NCBI GenBank assembly: GCA_026214975.1
Contig: CM047814.1
Location: forward strand, 18,995,541-19,059,540
Origin: Gentiana macrophylla
Lineage: Eukaryota; Streptophyta; Magnoliopsida; Gentianales; Gentianaceae
Length of the DNA stretch: 64,000 nucleotides
Direction of reading: 5' to 3'
The notes below the pieces were generated by a model that saw nothing but the letters and a program-made list of their open reading frames with translations, was not told where the DNA came from and did not search any database. This document shows, piece after piece, positions 31,881-43,085 of this stretch. Position numbers and translations under genes: made by a program. The stretch's first letter is position 1. Each line of letters opens with the position of its first letter.

Positions 31881-33438
31881 GAAAATACACTATTTGCCTA
31901 AAACTTTAGGAAAATAAGTTTTAGGCAAATAGTGTATTTTTTGCCTAAAACTTATTTTACTATACCTCTCTTTTTTTCAAATTTTTTTTCTTGCCCATCG
32001 CTCTAAAATTTGAAGGTACCGCCGAAATCGCCTTCCCAACCATTTTCTTTTTTAGAAGGTACCACTGAAAATTTGGACGGTACCGCTGACATTTGGACGG
32101 TACCGCTATTAATTTGTTTCGTCCCTTCCCCTTAAAAATCAGATTATCTGCATTATCTTATCTTCATTCCACCATATATTTTCAGCTTATTTCCTCCTCC
32201 ACCCTTCTTCATCTCCTCTCCACAAAAACGCCATTGATATTGGTATTGGTATTTTGCTTTTGCTTTTGCTTTTTTTTTTTTCCCCTCTAAAGAGCCGTTT
32301 AGCTTTAGCATTTTGGTAATTAATAAAGTGAGATCATCGGCTAAGAAGCAAAGCAGAAAGGGGCAAACGGCATCTAATAGTTTAGGTGCAGAGTGAAGAC
32401 TTTCAACCAAAGAATTTCTTGGCAAACCCTATTCATAATATTGACAATTGCTTGGAGCCTTGGACTATTCATAAATAAACAAAAACCTTTGAAAATACGT
32501 ATGGTTGAACAATGAGTACTTCAAAAACATCTGTTCTTCGATGGATTCTTGGTAATGATTCGTTCTTTAGTCGTGCGGAGATGATGCAATACACGGTTAT
32601 TAGGAGACCAATTTTGAGGAGGACGATAAGGGGGCAAAATTAGGATTTTAGTCCTCTAACTTGGCCTATTTTGGATTTTAGTCCTGCTCCGGTGAGGAAA
32701 ATGGTCCTCTAAGTTGACTTTTTTGATTTTAGTCTATCCGCTGAAATAGCTGATTGGGCACCGGAATCTTTAAAAACGCTTACGTGGCAGCCTAGTTAGA
32801 GGACTATTTTTAAAATTCGGTGCCCAATCAGCTATTTCCAGCGGATAGGACTAAAATCCAAAAAAAACAAACTTAGAGGACCATTTTCCTCACCGGAGCA
32901 GGAGCAGGACTAAAATCCAAAATAGGCCAAGTTAGAGGACTAAAATCCTAATTTTGCCACGATAAGGGAGATAACGGGTAGAGGAAGAGAGTGGTGGTTT
33001 ACAGGCGGGTGTGGAGGAGAGAGAGGGCCGGGGTAGTCTGTGTTTTTTGGGTTGGGGTAAAAGGAAAGTAAATGCTACACCGGAAAAATCAGTAATTCAA
33101 AATAAACTGGACGGTACCGTCCAAAATGTCCGTGGTACCATCGTAAAACATAGCGGTACCGTCCAAAACAAAAAGAAAAATTTTATGGTGCAACAGTACC
33201 ATCCAAAACAAAAACGCGATTAGTGAAAGAGAGTTAAAATGAATTTCCAAAAGATGCGGTACCCTTCATACAACTGTTGCACCATAAAATCACTCAAACA
33301 AAAACGATTAGAACGCTTCAAATTTTAAAAGTAAAGCGTACCTTAAAATTTTTTTTGGGTAAGAAATTTTTTTTTGAAAAACAGAAGGATATAGGAAAAT
33401 AAGTTTTAGGCAAATGGTGTATTTTTTGAATTTTCCCT
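31881..33438. mobile_element. Foldback-type element B, abutting A
   Basis: The left end GAAAATACACTATTTGCC (31882) matches the inverted right end (AAAAAATACACCATTTGCCTAA, read from 33430 back; the two agree over about 40 bases). GGTACCG-type motifs occur in the left arm at about 32015, 32055, 32077 and 32097, and in the right arm at about 33112, 33132, 33154 and 33192. A further inverted stretch (TTTTAGGCAAATAGTGTATT at 31918-31937) lies just inside. It is interrupted by a MITE at 32633-32958. Confidence 0.6.
32633..32958. mobile_element. Mutator-type MITE (326 bp) inside foldback B
   Basis: Long inverted repeats: GGCAAAATTAGGATTTTAGT at the left and the inverse at the right, continuing as CCTCTAACTTGGCCTATTTT, with further pairing around the centre (GGTGCCCAATCAGCTATTTC). 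The flank ACGATAAGGG is duplicated (32623-32632 and 32959-32968), 9-10 bases as usual for Mutator-like elements. Non-coding; as RNA it would fold into a long hairpin. Confidence 0.93.
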
Positions 33439-34430
33439 AAAAATAACATAAAGTCCTTGGCAAATTAATCAAAATTCATAGGCATAACTAGGCCTGTAAG
33501 TGAGCCTTAAAGTTTGATTCGATTCGATTCGGTGTGTTCGGCTCGAAAAAGTTCGGTTCGGGGCTCGGCTCGTATCATCAAACGTAGAATAGGGCCTTGG
33601 AAATTGGTATTCGGACAAACGAGCCGAACATGTTCGGCTCGTCGAGTTGCAGGGCTTCAATAATTCAATTTAGTCGGGCCCAGTTTAAACCCCAACTCCC
33701 CAAGCCCAAAACCATGTATAACCCAACCCAATCCCTGGCCTTATTCCCTTACCCGGGACTGTAAATATTTAATATTTTGTTATATTTTGGGACATGTAAT
33801 GTATTATTTTGGTTTTGAACATGTATTTTTGAACTAGAATTATTTATTGGGTATTTTTGAATTTTCGGACCGAACATGTTCGAACTGTTCGAGCCGAATA
33901 ATACCGAATTTTTTCCCTTTTTTTAAGTTCGAATACGAACCGAATCCTGATATTTTAAGCTAACGTGGATTCAATTGCTTAAAAGATCTTGTGTCTTTGT
34001 AGATGTACATCCATGTGTTGCTACAATGTGTGGTTTTGTTTAAATTGAATGCATACAGCAGCTCCTGAATAACTTATTCATGCCAATAGATGTGAGATCG
34101 ATCTCATTTCTGGAAGCATCCTACAGCTAGCTCCTTATATTACTGTTGTTGTCGCGCGTTGTTTTAATAAATTACAGATGATCGATCGATCGATGTCCCA
34201 AGTTCTTATAATGTTAGTAAGAGGAGGTTTTAATATTGATGGCAATTGTTTCGCATTTACAATTTTGAGACTTGTCGACGCCATCGATCATTTGTCTTGG
34301 ATGTACGTACTAGTTTTGCTCTTTTTCTTTTCAACTATGCTTTTCTTGCGAGACCATGAATCTGATCTCCTTTCTTTCTACGTTTAGCAGGATCCAAGAT
34401 AGCATTCTCAAAATCCGCATTTTATATATG
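33439..34430. other. Spacer with a TTCGGCTCG-rich remnant
   Basis: From 33515 to 33950, motifs such as GTTCGGCTCGAAAAAGTTCG and, near the right side, their inverse (CGAACTGTTCGAGCCGAA) form an imperfect inverted pair, resembling a decayed hAT non-autonomous element starting near CTAGGCCTGTAAG (33489). The part 33960-34430 shows nothing apart from a CGATCGATCGAT tract near 34181. Confidence 0.35.
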
Positions 34431-34533
34431 TGACTCATTCTGAATAGGACTTCCGGCCATCAAGCGACTTAATCTTATGCTGGATAATATCGTTCTTTGC
34501 ATTATCAAGATGACGACGACTTGCAATATCAAA

Positions 34534-34614
<81 letters not shown>

Positions 34615-35770
34615 ACCGGCACCCAAACTCATCACAGCAAATGACTTTCTCATCAAATCATTTGGTCTAAAACTAAGAGGAGATGATAGTGATGGCTCTC
34701 TTTGAAGCTTATATTATCATCTACTCGAGCTTAAGACGCATTGATTTCAAAAATTCATTTCGGAAGTTCTTGAAAATGGCACAAGTGTAAACGGATCCAG
34801 CATGTTCCAATATTCCAATTCCACCAACAACTAACTTAGGCAATCCTCGTGAAGCATGATCATCACCCGCTTCAATATTACGCACATTTACTTTCGTAAT
34901 GTCTCACAAATTCAGTAAGAGTCTTTGTTTTACACGTGACATAGTGGTAAAGACGTTGTTAGTGCTTTCACTTCATTGTGTTGATCTTATATCAGCACTA
35001 AAAATGTTGCGGTTGAACGCCGGAGACCATTTTTCTTTAATGTTGGACAACCTTTGCAACCAGCTATCTTCGCTAACATTCCAATCCTTCACCATGTCAG
35101 TCCAAGTACTTTCAAAACCTATTTCTGATTGACATCGCCATAATAACTTACTAAAATATTTGTCTCTGAACTCCGACTTAATTACTATATAAATAAGGGA
35201 TTCTTTGAGCTGCATTTTTCTCAATATGCCACTCGCAAAAACGATGATGTGTACTTGGCATAACAGACTATAGCAATAGCCATCGCAGCATCTTGATCAG
35301 TGAAAAAAGTAATCGGTGCTTTACCCCCCATTGAATCTAAGAAAGCCTTAAATAACCACTCAAACGATGCAATTGTCTCATCACCCAAAAAAGCACATCC
35401 AAAATAAATATTGCGCCAATGATTATTATTAAAACCAATAAATGGAGCACATGCATATCATGTTATATCGATTTGTCCGATAAGTAGTATCAAAAGTAAC
35501 GACATCACCAAAACACTCGTATTGTAGTCGAGAAATTCCATCCCTCCAGAAAATATTACACATTCGACCTTCATCATCAAGTTGGAATGTGTAAAAAAAT
35601 TGAGAATCTTCTGCTTGCATATCTTTAAAGTGATTTATGAGTGATTGTGCATCCCCTCCACTAATCAAGCATTTTCTACGTTGTTGTATCCAATTCTTAG
35701 CATTTTGTTCTGTGAAACCAAGGTTTTGAACACCCCCAGCTTGGCTCGAAACAAACTTAAATACAACTTT
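34431..35770 (-). pseudogene. FAR1/MULE-transposase-like gene, 3' two-thirds, frameshifted
   Basis: From 35770 leftwards the minus strand encodes S-S-Q-A-G-G-V-Q-N-L-G-F-T and then (35668-35429) D-A-Q-S-L-I-N-H-F, F-Q-L-D-D-E-G-R-M-C-N-I-F-W-R-D and GDVVTFDTTYRTNRYNM (first catalytic Asp). After a frame change come N-I-Y-F-G-C-A-F-L-G-D-E-T, S-F-E-W-L-F and TDQDAAMAIA (second Asp). Around 35220-34973 are R-C-Q-S-E-I-G-F-E-S-T-W and L-S-N-I-K-E-K-W-S-P-A-F, and at 34850-34750 G-I-L-E-H-A-G-S-V-Y-T-C-A-I-F-K. This is the FAR1-type MULE transposase core. Frameshifts near 35460, 35280 and 34960 disable it. Its 5' part lies beyond the copia element at 42192 and further right. FAR1 proteins are domesticated Mutator transposases acting as nuclear transcription factors; this may be a transposon gene or a dead host copy. 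Confidence 0.85.
34536..34611. repeat. (AT)n microsatellite (about 76 bp)
   Basis: A perfect AT run within the 3' part of the FAR1-like gene. The Ile-Tyr repeat it encodes in one frame is meaningless. Confidence 0.97.
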
Positions 35771-36705
35771 TGTAAGTAAAATTACTTGTCTGAATTCGTT
35801 TGTAGTAATATGTTTATTGTTTATAGAAACTTTCCAAAAGAGTAGGCAAAATTGAATAAAAGAAACTAATAAACACTTTGCAGGAAATTTTATTCATATA
35901 CATATGCATAAAACAAACATATATACACATAGAAACGAACGACTGAAAGCAATAGTAAAAATGCGAAAACTTATTGGTGATTGAGGCGCGTAGAACGCTG
36001 TCCTTAAAACTTTATTGCCCCGATTACATGCCCACGGATAATGGCAACAAGTCTCCCAAGATACATCAATCAATACCTTTCCGGATTCTGGCACTTGAAT
36101 GAGGAAAGTCGGCGAACTGATATGGCCTCGTTATCTCTTAACTTGAATGATGAATGCTGAAAATATTTGTGCAGAGTTTTGGCTTTGAAAAGTGAATTTT
36201 TCTGTCTCTATTTTCATTCAGGATGTTGTCAATTTATAGGAGAGTAATTGAGGCAACTGAACAAATTTAATACTTGAGCCGAGCCAAGCCACAAGCCCGA
36301 ACCGAACCGAGTCGGCCGGACGGCGGCGGTGGCACGCGCGTGAACCAACAAGCATCTAAGTCCTCCCTCCTTCACAAAATTCTCTTGCCTATTGGGGCTT
36401 GCCCTTCTATGAAACTCTCCCACTTATATAGTGAGCAACTTTAGTTTCATTACCTATGTGGGACAAATGGAACACACTTCTATTATAACACCCACATAAA
36501 TTACTCTAGCTTTAGGCATTAATTTCTCATTCACCCGATATCGGAATCGAGTGATTTCAAAAGCCTAACATCAACTACTATCTTAGTAGTTTCCAAAACT
36601 GTTTTTAGCTTCCGGAAATTCGTTCCGTAACAATATCAAAATTGAGTCTAAAGTGGACTGTTCGCCACTTGTTCCAAAACTCAATTCTAGCTAAAAACTC
36701 CAACA
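35771..36705 (-). repeat. 3' LTR of copia #3 (935 bp)
   Basis: It starts TGTAAGTA and ends AAACTCCAACA. It is nearly identical to 40758-42191 except for a segment of about 150 bases (41245-41400 in the other LTR) absent here, and the MITE absent here. A minus-strand purine tract (CATTCATGTGGGGGAT, 36706-36721) adjoins it. Confidence 0.92.
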
Positions 36706-37248
36706 ATCCCCCACATGAATGAAAATTAATGCATATGCTATGCAGGCTCTATAGAGATAACAAACGGAGCTCTATTGCATTGGGCGAGGTGGTTTGCTGC
36801 CTTGAACCTTCCCTAGTATAATACCATCGGACATACTCGGCTAAGCAGTGAACTAGGTCTTGAACTGCTCAGGCTTTGGTGCATTTCTAGAAATGATATC
36901 AACACAATAGACCCCCTGGCCTTCTCGAAGTTCTCATGGTTGTGTCCATTTTGGCCCTGGAACACCTTGGTTTCAGAAAGTGTGTTAGAGAATTCAGCCA
37001 TCGAATTCTCACATAAGCGGCCCCACTTCCACTTACATAGGTGACCTCCTATAAAGAGTACTCTGCAATACTCCACTTGGATTTACCAAGATATAGGAAT
37101 CATTAAAAGTGTTATGCTTAACTTGAACCCTTCAGCAGACAGCACTTTTGTTCTAACAGAATGGGTAAGTGCTAACTGTCCCTCGTAACTTAGTTGTCCC
37201 TTTTGAACCATGATCTTGGGATCTCCAGTCACTATGGTTGGGTTACCA
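36706..37248 (-). other. Untranslated 3' region and polypurine tract of copia #3
   Basis: After RNase H there are about 540 bases without conserved coding blocks. The 87-codon frame at 37076-36813 matches nothing I recognise. The tract CATTCATGTGGGGGAT at 36706-36721 (minus strand) primes plus-strand synthesis. Confidence 0.6.
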
Positions 37249-37935
37249 TTATAAGGGAACATGCGTAATAGGCTTAAGTCTCATTCCATTTGTCAAGATT
37301 GACATCTGATCTCTAGATAAACTTTTTGTCAGCGGATCCACAAGATTCTCCTTTGATTTTATATAATCAAAGGAAATCACGCCATTAGAGATCAATTGCT
37401 TAATGGTATTATGACTACGACGTATATGTCGTGACTTACCATTATACATACAACTTTGTGCACATCCTATAGCAGACATATTATCACAATGTATGCCAAT
37501 ATGAGGAACTGGCTTTGGCCAACAAGGAATATCTTCTAAGAAATTCCTAAGCCACTCTGCCTCTTCTCCAGCTTTATCCAATGCAATAAACTCAGATTCC
37601 ATAGTGGATCGAGATATACATGTTTTTTTTGTTGATTTCCAAGACACTGCACCACCACCAATAGTGAATACATATCCACTGGTGGATTTTGAATCCTTAC
37701 AGTCGGATATCCAGTTAGCATCACAGTATCCTTCCAAAACTGTTGGATATCTTGTATACTGTATTCCGAGGTCCATTGTAAATTTCAAATACCTTAACAT
37801 CCTGTCAAGGGCTACCCAATGATCCTCACTTGGATTACTTGTAAACCTACTTAATTTATTCACTGCACAAGCCAAGTCTGCTCTAGTACAATTTGTAATG
37901 TACATCAGACTTCCAATCACTTGTGAGTATTCCAA
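37249..37935 (-). pseudogene. RT C-terminus and RNase H (copia #3)
   Basis: The frame opens with [21 protein letters not shown] and goes on to the RNase H blocks [33 protein letters not shown] (catalytic Glu), H-C-D-N-M-S-A-I (catalytic Asp) and V-D-P-L-T-K-S-L. All catalytic acidic residues are present. Only a short break near 37935-38064 separates it from RT. Confidence 0.92.
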
Positions 37936-38063
37936 TTACCTCACAGGCTCGCCTCTAATCTTGACTAAGTGTTTACTTATGTCAATTGGAGTTTTCACAG
38001 AACTCTTGTCAAAGGTATTAAACATTTTAAGAACAGACTCTACATAAAGAGCCTGTGACAACA

Positions 38064-38654
38064 TCAGTCCATCGGACTTTTTGAGATTTTAATTCCAAGA
38101 ATAACATTAGCAACTCCCATATCCTTCATCTCGAAGTTTTTAGTCAACATTCTTTTAGTGTTCACAATTATATCATGATCACTACCCATGATTAGCATGT
38201 CGTCCACATACAAACATACTGTCACGTAGGCTTTAGGTGTTGTCTTTATGTAGACACACTTATCACATTCATTGATTCTAAAGCCATTTGCCATCATTGT
38301 TTGGTCAAATTTCAAGTGCCACTGTTTAGGTGCTTGCTTAAGCCCATACAGTGATTTCACAAGTTTACACACTTTTCTTTCTTGACCTAGAACCACAAAC
38401 CCTTCAGGTTGTTCCATGTAAATTTCTTCTTCCAACTCACCATTTAAGAAAGCTGTTTTAACATCCATTTGATGGATTTCCAGGTTAAACAGCGCAGCAA
38501 TGGCAACCAGAATACGTATAGACGCAATTCTCGTGACCGGTGAGTATGTATCAAAATAATCTTGACCTTCTTTTTGTCTGTACCCTTTGGCTACCAACCT
38601 GGCCTTGTATTTATCAATAAATCCATCACATTTCATTTTCTTCTTAAAAACCAC
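38064..38654 (-). pseudogene. Reverse transcriptase (copia #3)
   Basis: It has Y-K-A-R-L-V-A-K-G-Y-R-Q-K-E-G, F-D-T-Y-S-P-V-T-R, H-Q-M-D-V-K-T-A-F-L-N-G (first Asp), V-C-K-L-V-K-S-L-Y-G-L-K-Q-A-P-K-Q-W and VCLYVDDMLIMGSD (catalytic Asp pair). It overlaps the integrase frame by 22 bases in another frame (38633-38654), a one-base slip in a run of A (AAAAAC region), and stops at 38064. Confidence 0.93.
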
Positions 38655-39631
38655 TTACATCCAAGTGGTTTATCTCCGTGTGGAAGATCAACCAACTCCC
38701 AAGTGTGATTTTGTAAGATGGATTCTATTTTACTATTGATAGCCTCTTTCCAGAATGGTGCTTCTGGAGTGGACATAGCCTCAGCAAATGTCCTTGGATC
38801 CTCCTCTACAATATAGGTAAGGAAATCGGGACCAAAAGACGTTGAAGTCCTTGTCCTTTTACTTCTACGAAGTTCCTCCGTTTCTTGATGATCATTTGAA
38901 TCATCATGTGTTATTTCATCAAAAGTTCTCTTAGAACTTGAACCTTCATTTTCCTTGTCTTTGCAAGGGAAGATCTCCTCAATAAATATAGCATTCCTTG
39001 ACTCAATTATAGTATTTACATGAACGTCAAGAATGTCTGATTTATGAACTAGAAACCGATAGGCACTACTATTATTCGCGTAGCCAATAAAGATGCAATC
39101 AATTGTTTTAGGCCCAATTTTTACTTGTTTAGGTTTTGGTATTTCTACCTTTGCTAAACACCCCCACACTTTTAGAATTTTGTAGTTAGGTTTGTGACCC
39201 TTCCACAATTCATAAGGTGTTTCATCCCTTTTCTTGGATGGTATACGATCCAAGATGAAGTTCGCCGAGAGGATCGCCTCCCCCCACATGTTCTGGGTTA
39301 AACCCGAACTAATCAACATAGCATTCATCATTTCCTTAAGTGTTCTATTTTTACGTTCAGCAACACCATTGGATTGTGGTGAATATGGTGCAGTCGTTTG
39401 ATGAATAATTCCGAATTCTGAACAAAATTCATCAAAAGGTGCATCATATTCTCCACATATATCACTACGAATCACTTTGATCCGTTTGCTAAGTTGATTC
39501 TCAACTTCATTCTTGTAATTCTTAAAAGCATCAAGAGCCTCATCTTTACTACGCAATAAATACACATAACAATATTTTGTGCTATCGTCGATAAAAGTCA
39601 CAAAGTATTTTTTACCGCATCTGGTTTGCAC
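38633..39631 (-). pseudogene. Integrase and RT entry region (copia #3)
   Basis: 332 residues without interruption: YFVTFIDDSTKYCYVYLL, IRSDICGEYDAPF (second Asp, N of the usual D-N-G changed to I-C), Q-S-N-G-V-A-E-R-K-N-R-T-L (Glu), M-W-G-E-A-I-L-S-A-N-F-I-L-D-R-I-P, the C-terminal L-K-V-W-G-C block, and finally F-W-K-E-A-I-N-S-K-I and L-G-C-K-W-F, which lead into RT. The first 15 residues of the core with the first Asp are just upstream in another frame (about 39660). Confidence 0.93.
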
Positions 39632-39666
39632 AAATTTTAAATCACAAATATCCGTGTGAATTAAAT

Positions 39667-39930
39667 CTAAAGGATCGTTAAACGTTCAACACTTGGAAAC
39701 GGTAATTTTGTCATTTTCGCTTCAATACACGTATGGCATTTTTTATCATCAAATTGTAGTTTAGGCAACAATTCCAAATTCATTAATTTACGAACAGAAT
39801 TATAATTTGCGTGTCCTAATCTATAATGCCATAAAGATGAAGACTCAACCAAATAAGAAGAAGTAGATGCTTTATCATTACCACTAGAAATAAAGTTTGC
39901 AGTTTTTGGCACTGGCCTTAGGTACAACAA
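39667..39930 (-). pseudogene. GAG-pre-integrase domain (copia #3)
   Basis: The frame contains S-L-W-H-Y-R-L-G-H-A-N-Y and C-H-T-C-I-E-A-K-M, which form the HHCC zinc finger before integrase. A short break at about 39660 separates it from the integrase core. Confidence 0.9.
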
Positions 39931-40351
39931 CCATAATGTTTAATTTAAACATTCCATCAACCATATAGCCCCTTCCCACAAATTGTCCATTTTTACATAA
40001 AGAAAATTTGCCAGATTCAAAGGAAAGTTTAAAACCATTACTAACAAGTAATGCACCGGACACCAAATTTTTTCGAATGTCAGTCACGTGCAACACATTA
40101 TTCAGAGTCAAAAGTTTGCCTGAAGTCATTTTCAAGACAACTTTTCCTTGGCCTTCAACTTTTGAAGTGGTTGAATTTCCCATGAATAATTTTTCCCCTT
40201 CAACTACTTGATAGTCGGAAAACATGGCTTTTATAGCACAAACATGGCGCGTAGCCCCTGTGTCTACGAACCATTCTCGGGGATTTCCAACCGTGTTGTA
40301 TTCTAACACCACCATTGTCAATGGACTGGTTGAATTCAATGCTCCTTCCAT
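39884..40351 (-). pseudogene. Protease (copia #3), at the new 5' border of the coding region
   Basis: It holds [14 protein letters not shown] (D-T-G active site), [31 protein letters not shown] and [10 protein letters not shown]. The ATG at 40351 begins M-E-G-A-L-N-S-T. No capsid or zinc-knuckle blocks lie upstream, so this is the first domain left. Confidence 0.9.
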
Positions 40352-40757
40352 TTCTGTTTCACAAACAGAAGATCAACAAATCAAGTTCGTAACACAAACT
40401 TTTAATTTTAACAACAGTGTCTTCAAACGGAATTTAAAAAATTCACGAACACTATTAACAAATAATACAAACGGATTTGTAATCTACAACACCTTAGAAA
40501 CAACTTTTATTCTTTGAGGTTTCAGAAAAAACGTAGTAATTACAAAGTATTTTGGGCGTGAAGACTATGCAATTAGTCGTGCCAATTTTCTGAAAAAGTG
40601 TAAAAAGCGTTTCTGTTACTACAAACTTTTCCGATGTCAATTTCTCAGAATTGTAGATGCAATTAAGTGTTCATACGTGTACAGAAGAACATGCAACTTT
40701 AATAGATTACACACGAATCAAAGTTTTCACACCGGAAGCAAAATAAAGTTTTAAGAT
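40352..40757 (-). other. Leader of copia #3 where gag should be
   Basis: About 400 bases of AT-rich sequence with no gag blocks in any minus frame. The stretch next to the LTR (ATCTTAAAACTTTATTTTGC on the minus strand) does not show the usual initiator-tRNA primer-binding site, so the site is either different or lost. Confidence 0.6.
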
Positions 40758-42191
40758 TGTAAGTATACTTGTTTGAATTCGTTTGTAGTAATCTGTTTTT
40801 ATTGTTTATGGAAACTTTCCAAAAGAGTAGGCAAAATTGAATAAAAGAAACGAATAAACACTTTGTAGGAAATTTTATTCATATACATATGCATAAAACA
40901 AACATATATACACATAGAAACGAACGACTGAAAGCAATAGTAAATGCGAAAACTTATTGGTGATTGAGGCGCGTAGAACGTTGTCCTTAAAACTTTATTG
41001 CCCCGATTACATGCCACGGATAATGGCAACAAGTCTCCCAAGATACAACAATCAATACCTTTCCGGATTCTAGCACTTGAATGAGGAAAGTCGGCGAACT
41101 GATATGGCCTCGTTATCTCTTAACTTGAATGATGAATGCTGAAAATATTTGTGCAGAGTTTTGGCTTTGAAAAGTGAATTTTTCTGTCTCTGTTTTCATT
41201 CAGGATGTTGTCAATTTATAGGAGAGTAATGGAGGCAACTGAACAGATTTATCTGTTAAAATTCGCAGCCACAGGAAGGATACAACTGTTGAAAAATGAC
41301 AGTTGGAAATTCGAAGTGGTACCTATTGAACCTTTCCCATTTCCGAACTGATGCTTGTCTTTCTGAATGCATTTATTCAGAATTTCATGTTGAGCTGGTC
41401 CAAAAATTTAATACTTGAGTTGATCCAAACCACAAGCCCGAGCCTGAGCCGGCCGGACGGCGGCGGCGCGCACGTAAACCAACAAGCATCTAAGTCCTCC
41501 CTCCTTCACAAATTCTCTTGCCCCTCGGGGCTTGCCCTTCTATGAAACTCTCCCACCTATATAGTGAGCAACTTTAGTTTCATTACCTATGTGGGACAAA
41601 TGGAACACACTTCCATTATAACACCTACATAAATTACTCTACCTTTAGGCATTAATTTCTCATTCACCCGATATCGGAATCGAGTGATTCAAAAGCCTAA
41701 CATCAACTACTATCTTAGTAGTTTCCAAAACTGTTTTTAGCTTCCGGAAATTTGTTCCGTAACAATATCAAAATCGAGTCTAAAGTGGACTGTTCGCCAC
41801 TTGTTTCAAAACTCAATTTTAGCTAAAAACTCGGCTAAATTATAATTTTGGTCCTCTAACTAGCCCGTTTTTCGATTTTGGTCCTTGTCTTTCTCCGGCG
41901 ACAATTTTAGTCCTGTAAGTGGTTTTTTTTGGCAAAACTAGTCCTAAATGCCGGAAATACCACTTACAGGACTAATATTGTCGACGGAAAGACCACTTAC
42001 AGGACTAAAATTGTCGCCGGAAAATGCCAATTTTAGTCCTGTAAGTGGTCTTTCCGGCGTTCAGGACTATTTTTGCAAAAAAAGACCACTTACAGGACTA
42101 AAATTGTCGCCGGAGAAAAACCAGGACCAAAATCGAAAAACATGTCTAGTTAGAGGACCAAAATTGTAATTTAGCCTTAAAAACTCCAACA
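40758..42191 (-). repeat. 5' LTR of copia #3, split by a MITE
   Basis: It starts TGTAAGTATACTTG; the last bases CAACA (42187-42191) follow the MITE and its duplication. Without the MITE the LTR is about 1080 bases, longer than the other LTR mainly by the segment 41245-41400. Confidence 0.9.
41833..42177. mobile_element. Mutator-type MITE (345 bp) inside the copia #3 LTR
   Basis: Inverted ends GGCTAAATTATAATTTTGGT and, inverted, GGCTAAATTACAATTTTGGT, continued by CCTCTAACTAG. The 9-bp duplication TAAAAACTC is at 41824-41832 and 42178-42186. The interior has a second pair of inverted copies (CCACTTACAGGACTAA). The other LTR lacks it, which proves insertion after the copia element. Confidence 0.95.
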
Positions 42192-42300
42192 AATTTTGGT
42201 TTTATTCCATTATCTACCAAGGATCCAAGTAAAGTCTTCATGGAATCATTTAAAAGTCTTCTTCATTTTTATAAGTCATTCCAATAAAAAAAGCCCCAGT
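42192..42300 (-). pseudogene. FAR1-like gene, small segment right of copia #3
   Basis: Read on the minus strand, G-M-T-Y-K-N-E-E-D-F, then after a frame change S-M-K-T-L-L-G-S-L-V-D-N-G-I-K-P (42240-42195), resembles the short region that precedes the V-G-F-T block in FAR1 proteins and joins directly to 35770. Further right the similarity fades, so an intron or a break may start near 42300. Confidence 0.6.
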
Positions 42301-43085
42301 GATTCATACTTTTCTCATCAATTGAAGAGGAAACATTATAATCTGTACATCCTAAAAATAAGCTAATAAGTAGGGTAGCTTAGAAAAATAAGTTAATTTA
42401 AGCATTCCATGGTAGATACATTTTCATGAATGATAAATTAACAAGACTAGAGTAATATGAAATACCTTCAAACTATGCATTTTTTTTGCCACAGCCAGAA
42501 TTCTCCACTAGTTCTTTTTGGCAGGTATTTTCCATTTTGCTTCCACGATTGCAAAATAAATTATCACAAAATTAAGCAAACCAGTACTTTTTTTTTCCTA
42601 AGAAGAGAGAATCTTACAAGTCATGAAAGGAAGATCAAGCATAAATATCCCACCTCATAAGACTGCAAATGGTCCTATCAATTCAGAGCATGAACCTGTT
42701 TAATGAATTTTATTCCCGCTTTCTATTTATTTTCAATTCCCGCATTTTTTTTTCTTGAGGGGAGTTCCCGGCATTTTCTAATTTCCTAGTTTGAGTGCTC
42801 TGTAAATCACGGAGTTTGTTTTTGAACGGTGTAAGATAATGGGCAGTTTTTTTTTTTTTTTTTTTTTTTTATTTATTTAGGAAAATGATGAATGTATGGA
42901 TGATGTGGCATTTTTAATAGGCATAATAAGTGGGTTTTTTTCTTGGTAGAGGTATACCAAATCATCTTTCTAGATGATACATGAGTGATACAATAACTTT
43001 TCTGGAGAAGGAGAGAGGAGATGATTTTCGAATTAGAATATATAACTGGCGGTGGTGGGATACTGTGTCAAAACCATGTAACTGA

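Larger units (their letters stand above)
35771..42191 (-). mobile_element. Ty1/copia retrotransposon #3, lacking gag, inserted in the FAR1-like gene
   Basis: The 3' LTR is 35771-36705 and the 5' LTR 40758-42191 (enlarged by a MITE). Between them the minus strand has protease, GAG-pre-integrase, integrase, RT and RNase H, but only about 400 bases separate the protease frame from the 5' LTR, so gag is missing. FAR1-like coding sequence continues on both sides: the 42192-42260 side encodes L-G-S-L-V-D-N-G-I-K-P just before the block at 35770. The outer pentamers ACTTT (35766-35770) and AATTT (42192-42196) differ by one base, a probable decayed target duplication. Confidence 0.92.

Noticed and set aside
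34435..34656. Reading frame with an Ile-Tyr repeat
   Set aside because: It is the translation of an (AT)n microsatellite. The same applies near 61903-62203.
36813..37076. 87-codon frame between RNase H and the 3' LTR of copia #3
   Set aside because: No recognisable domain and located in the usual untranslated 3' region of the element.
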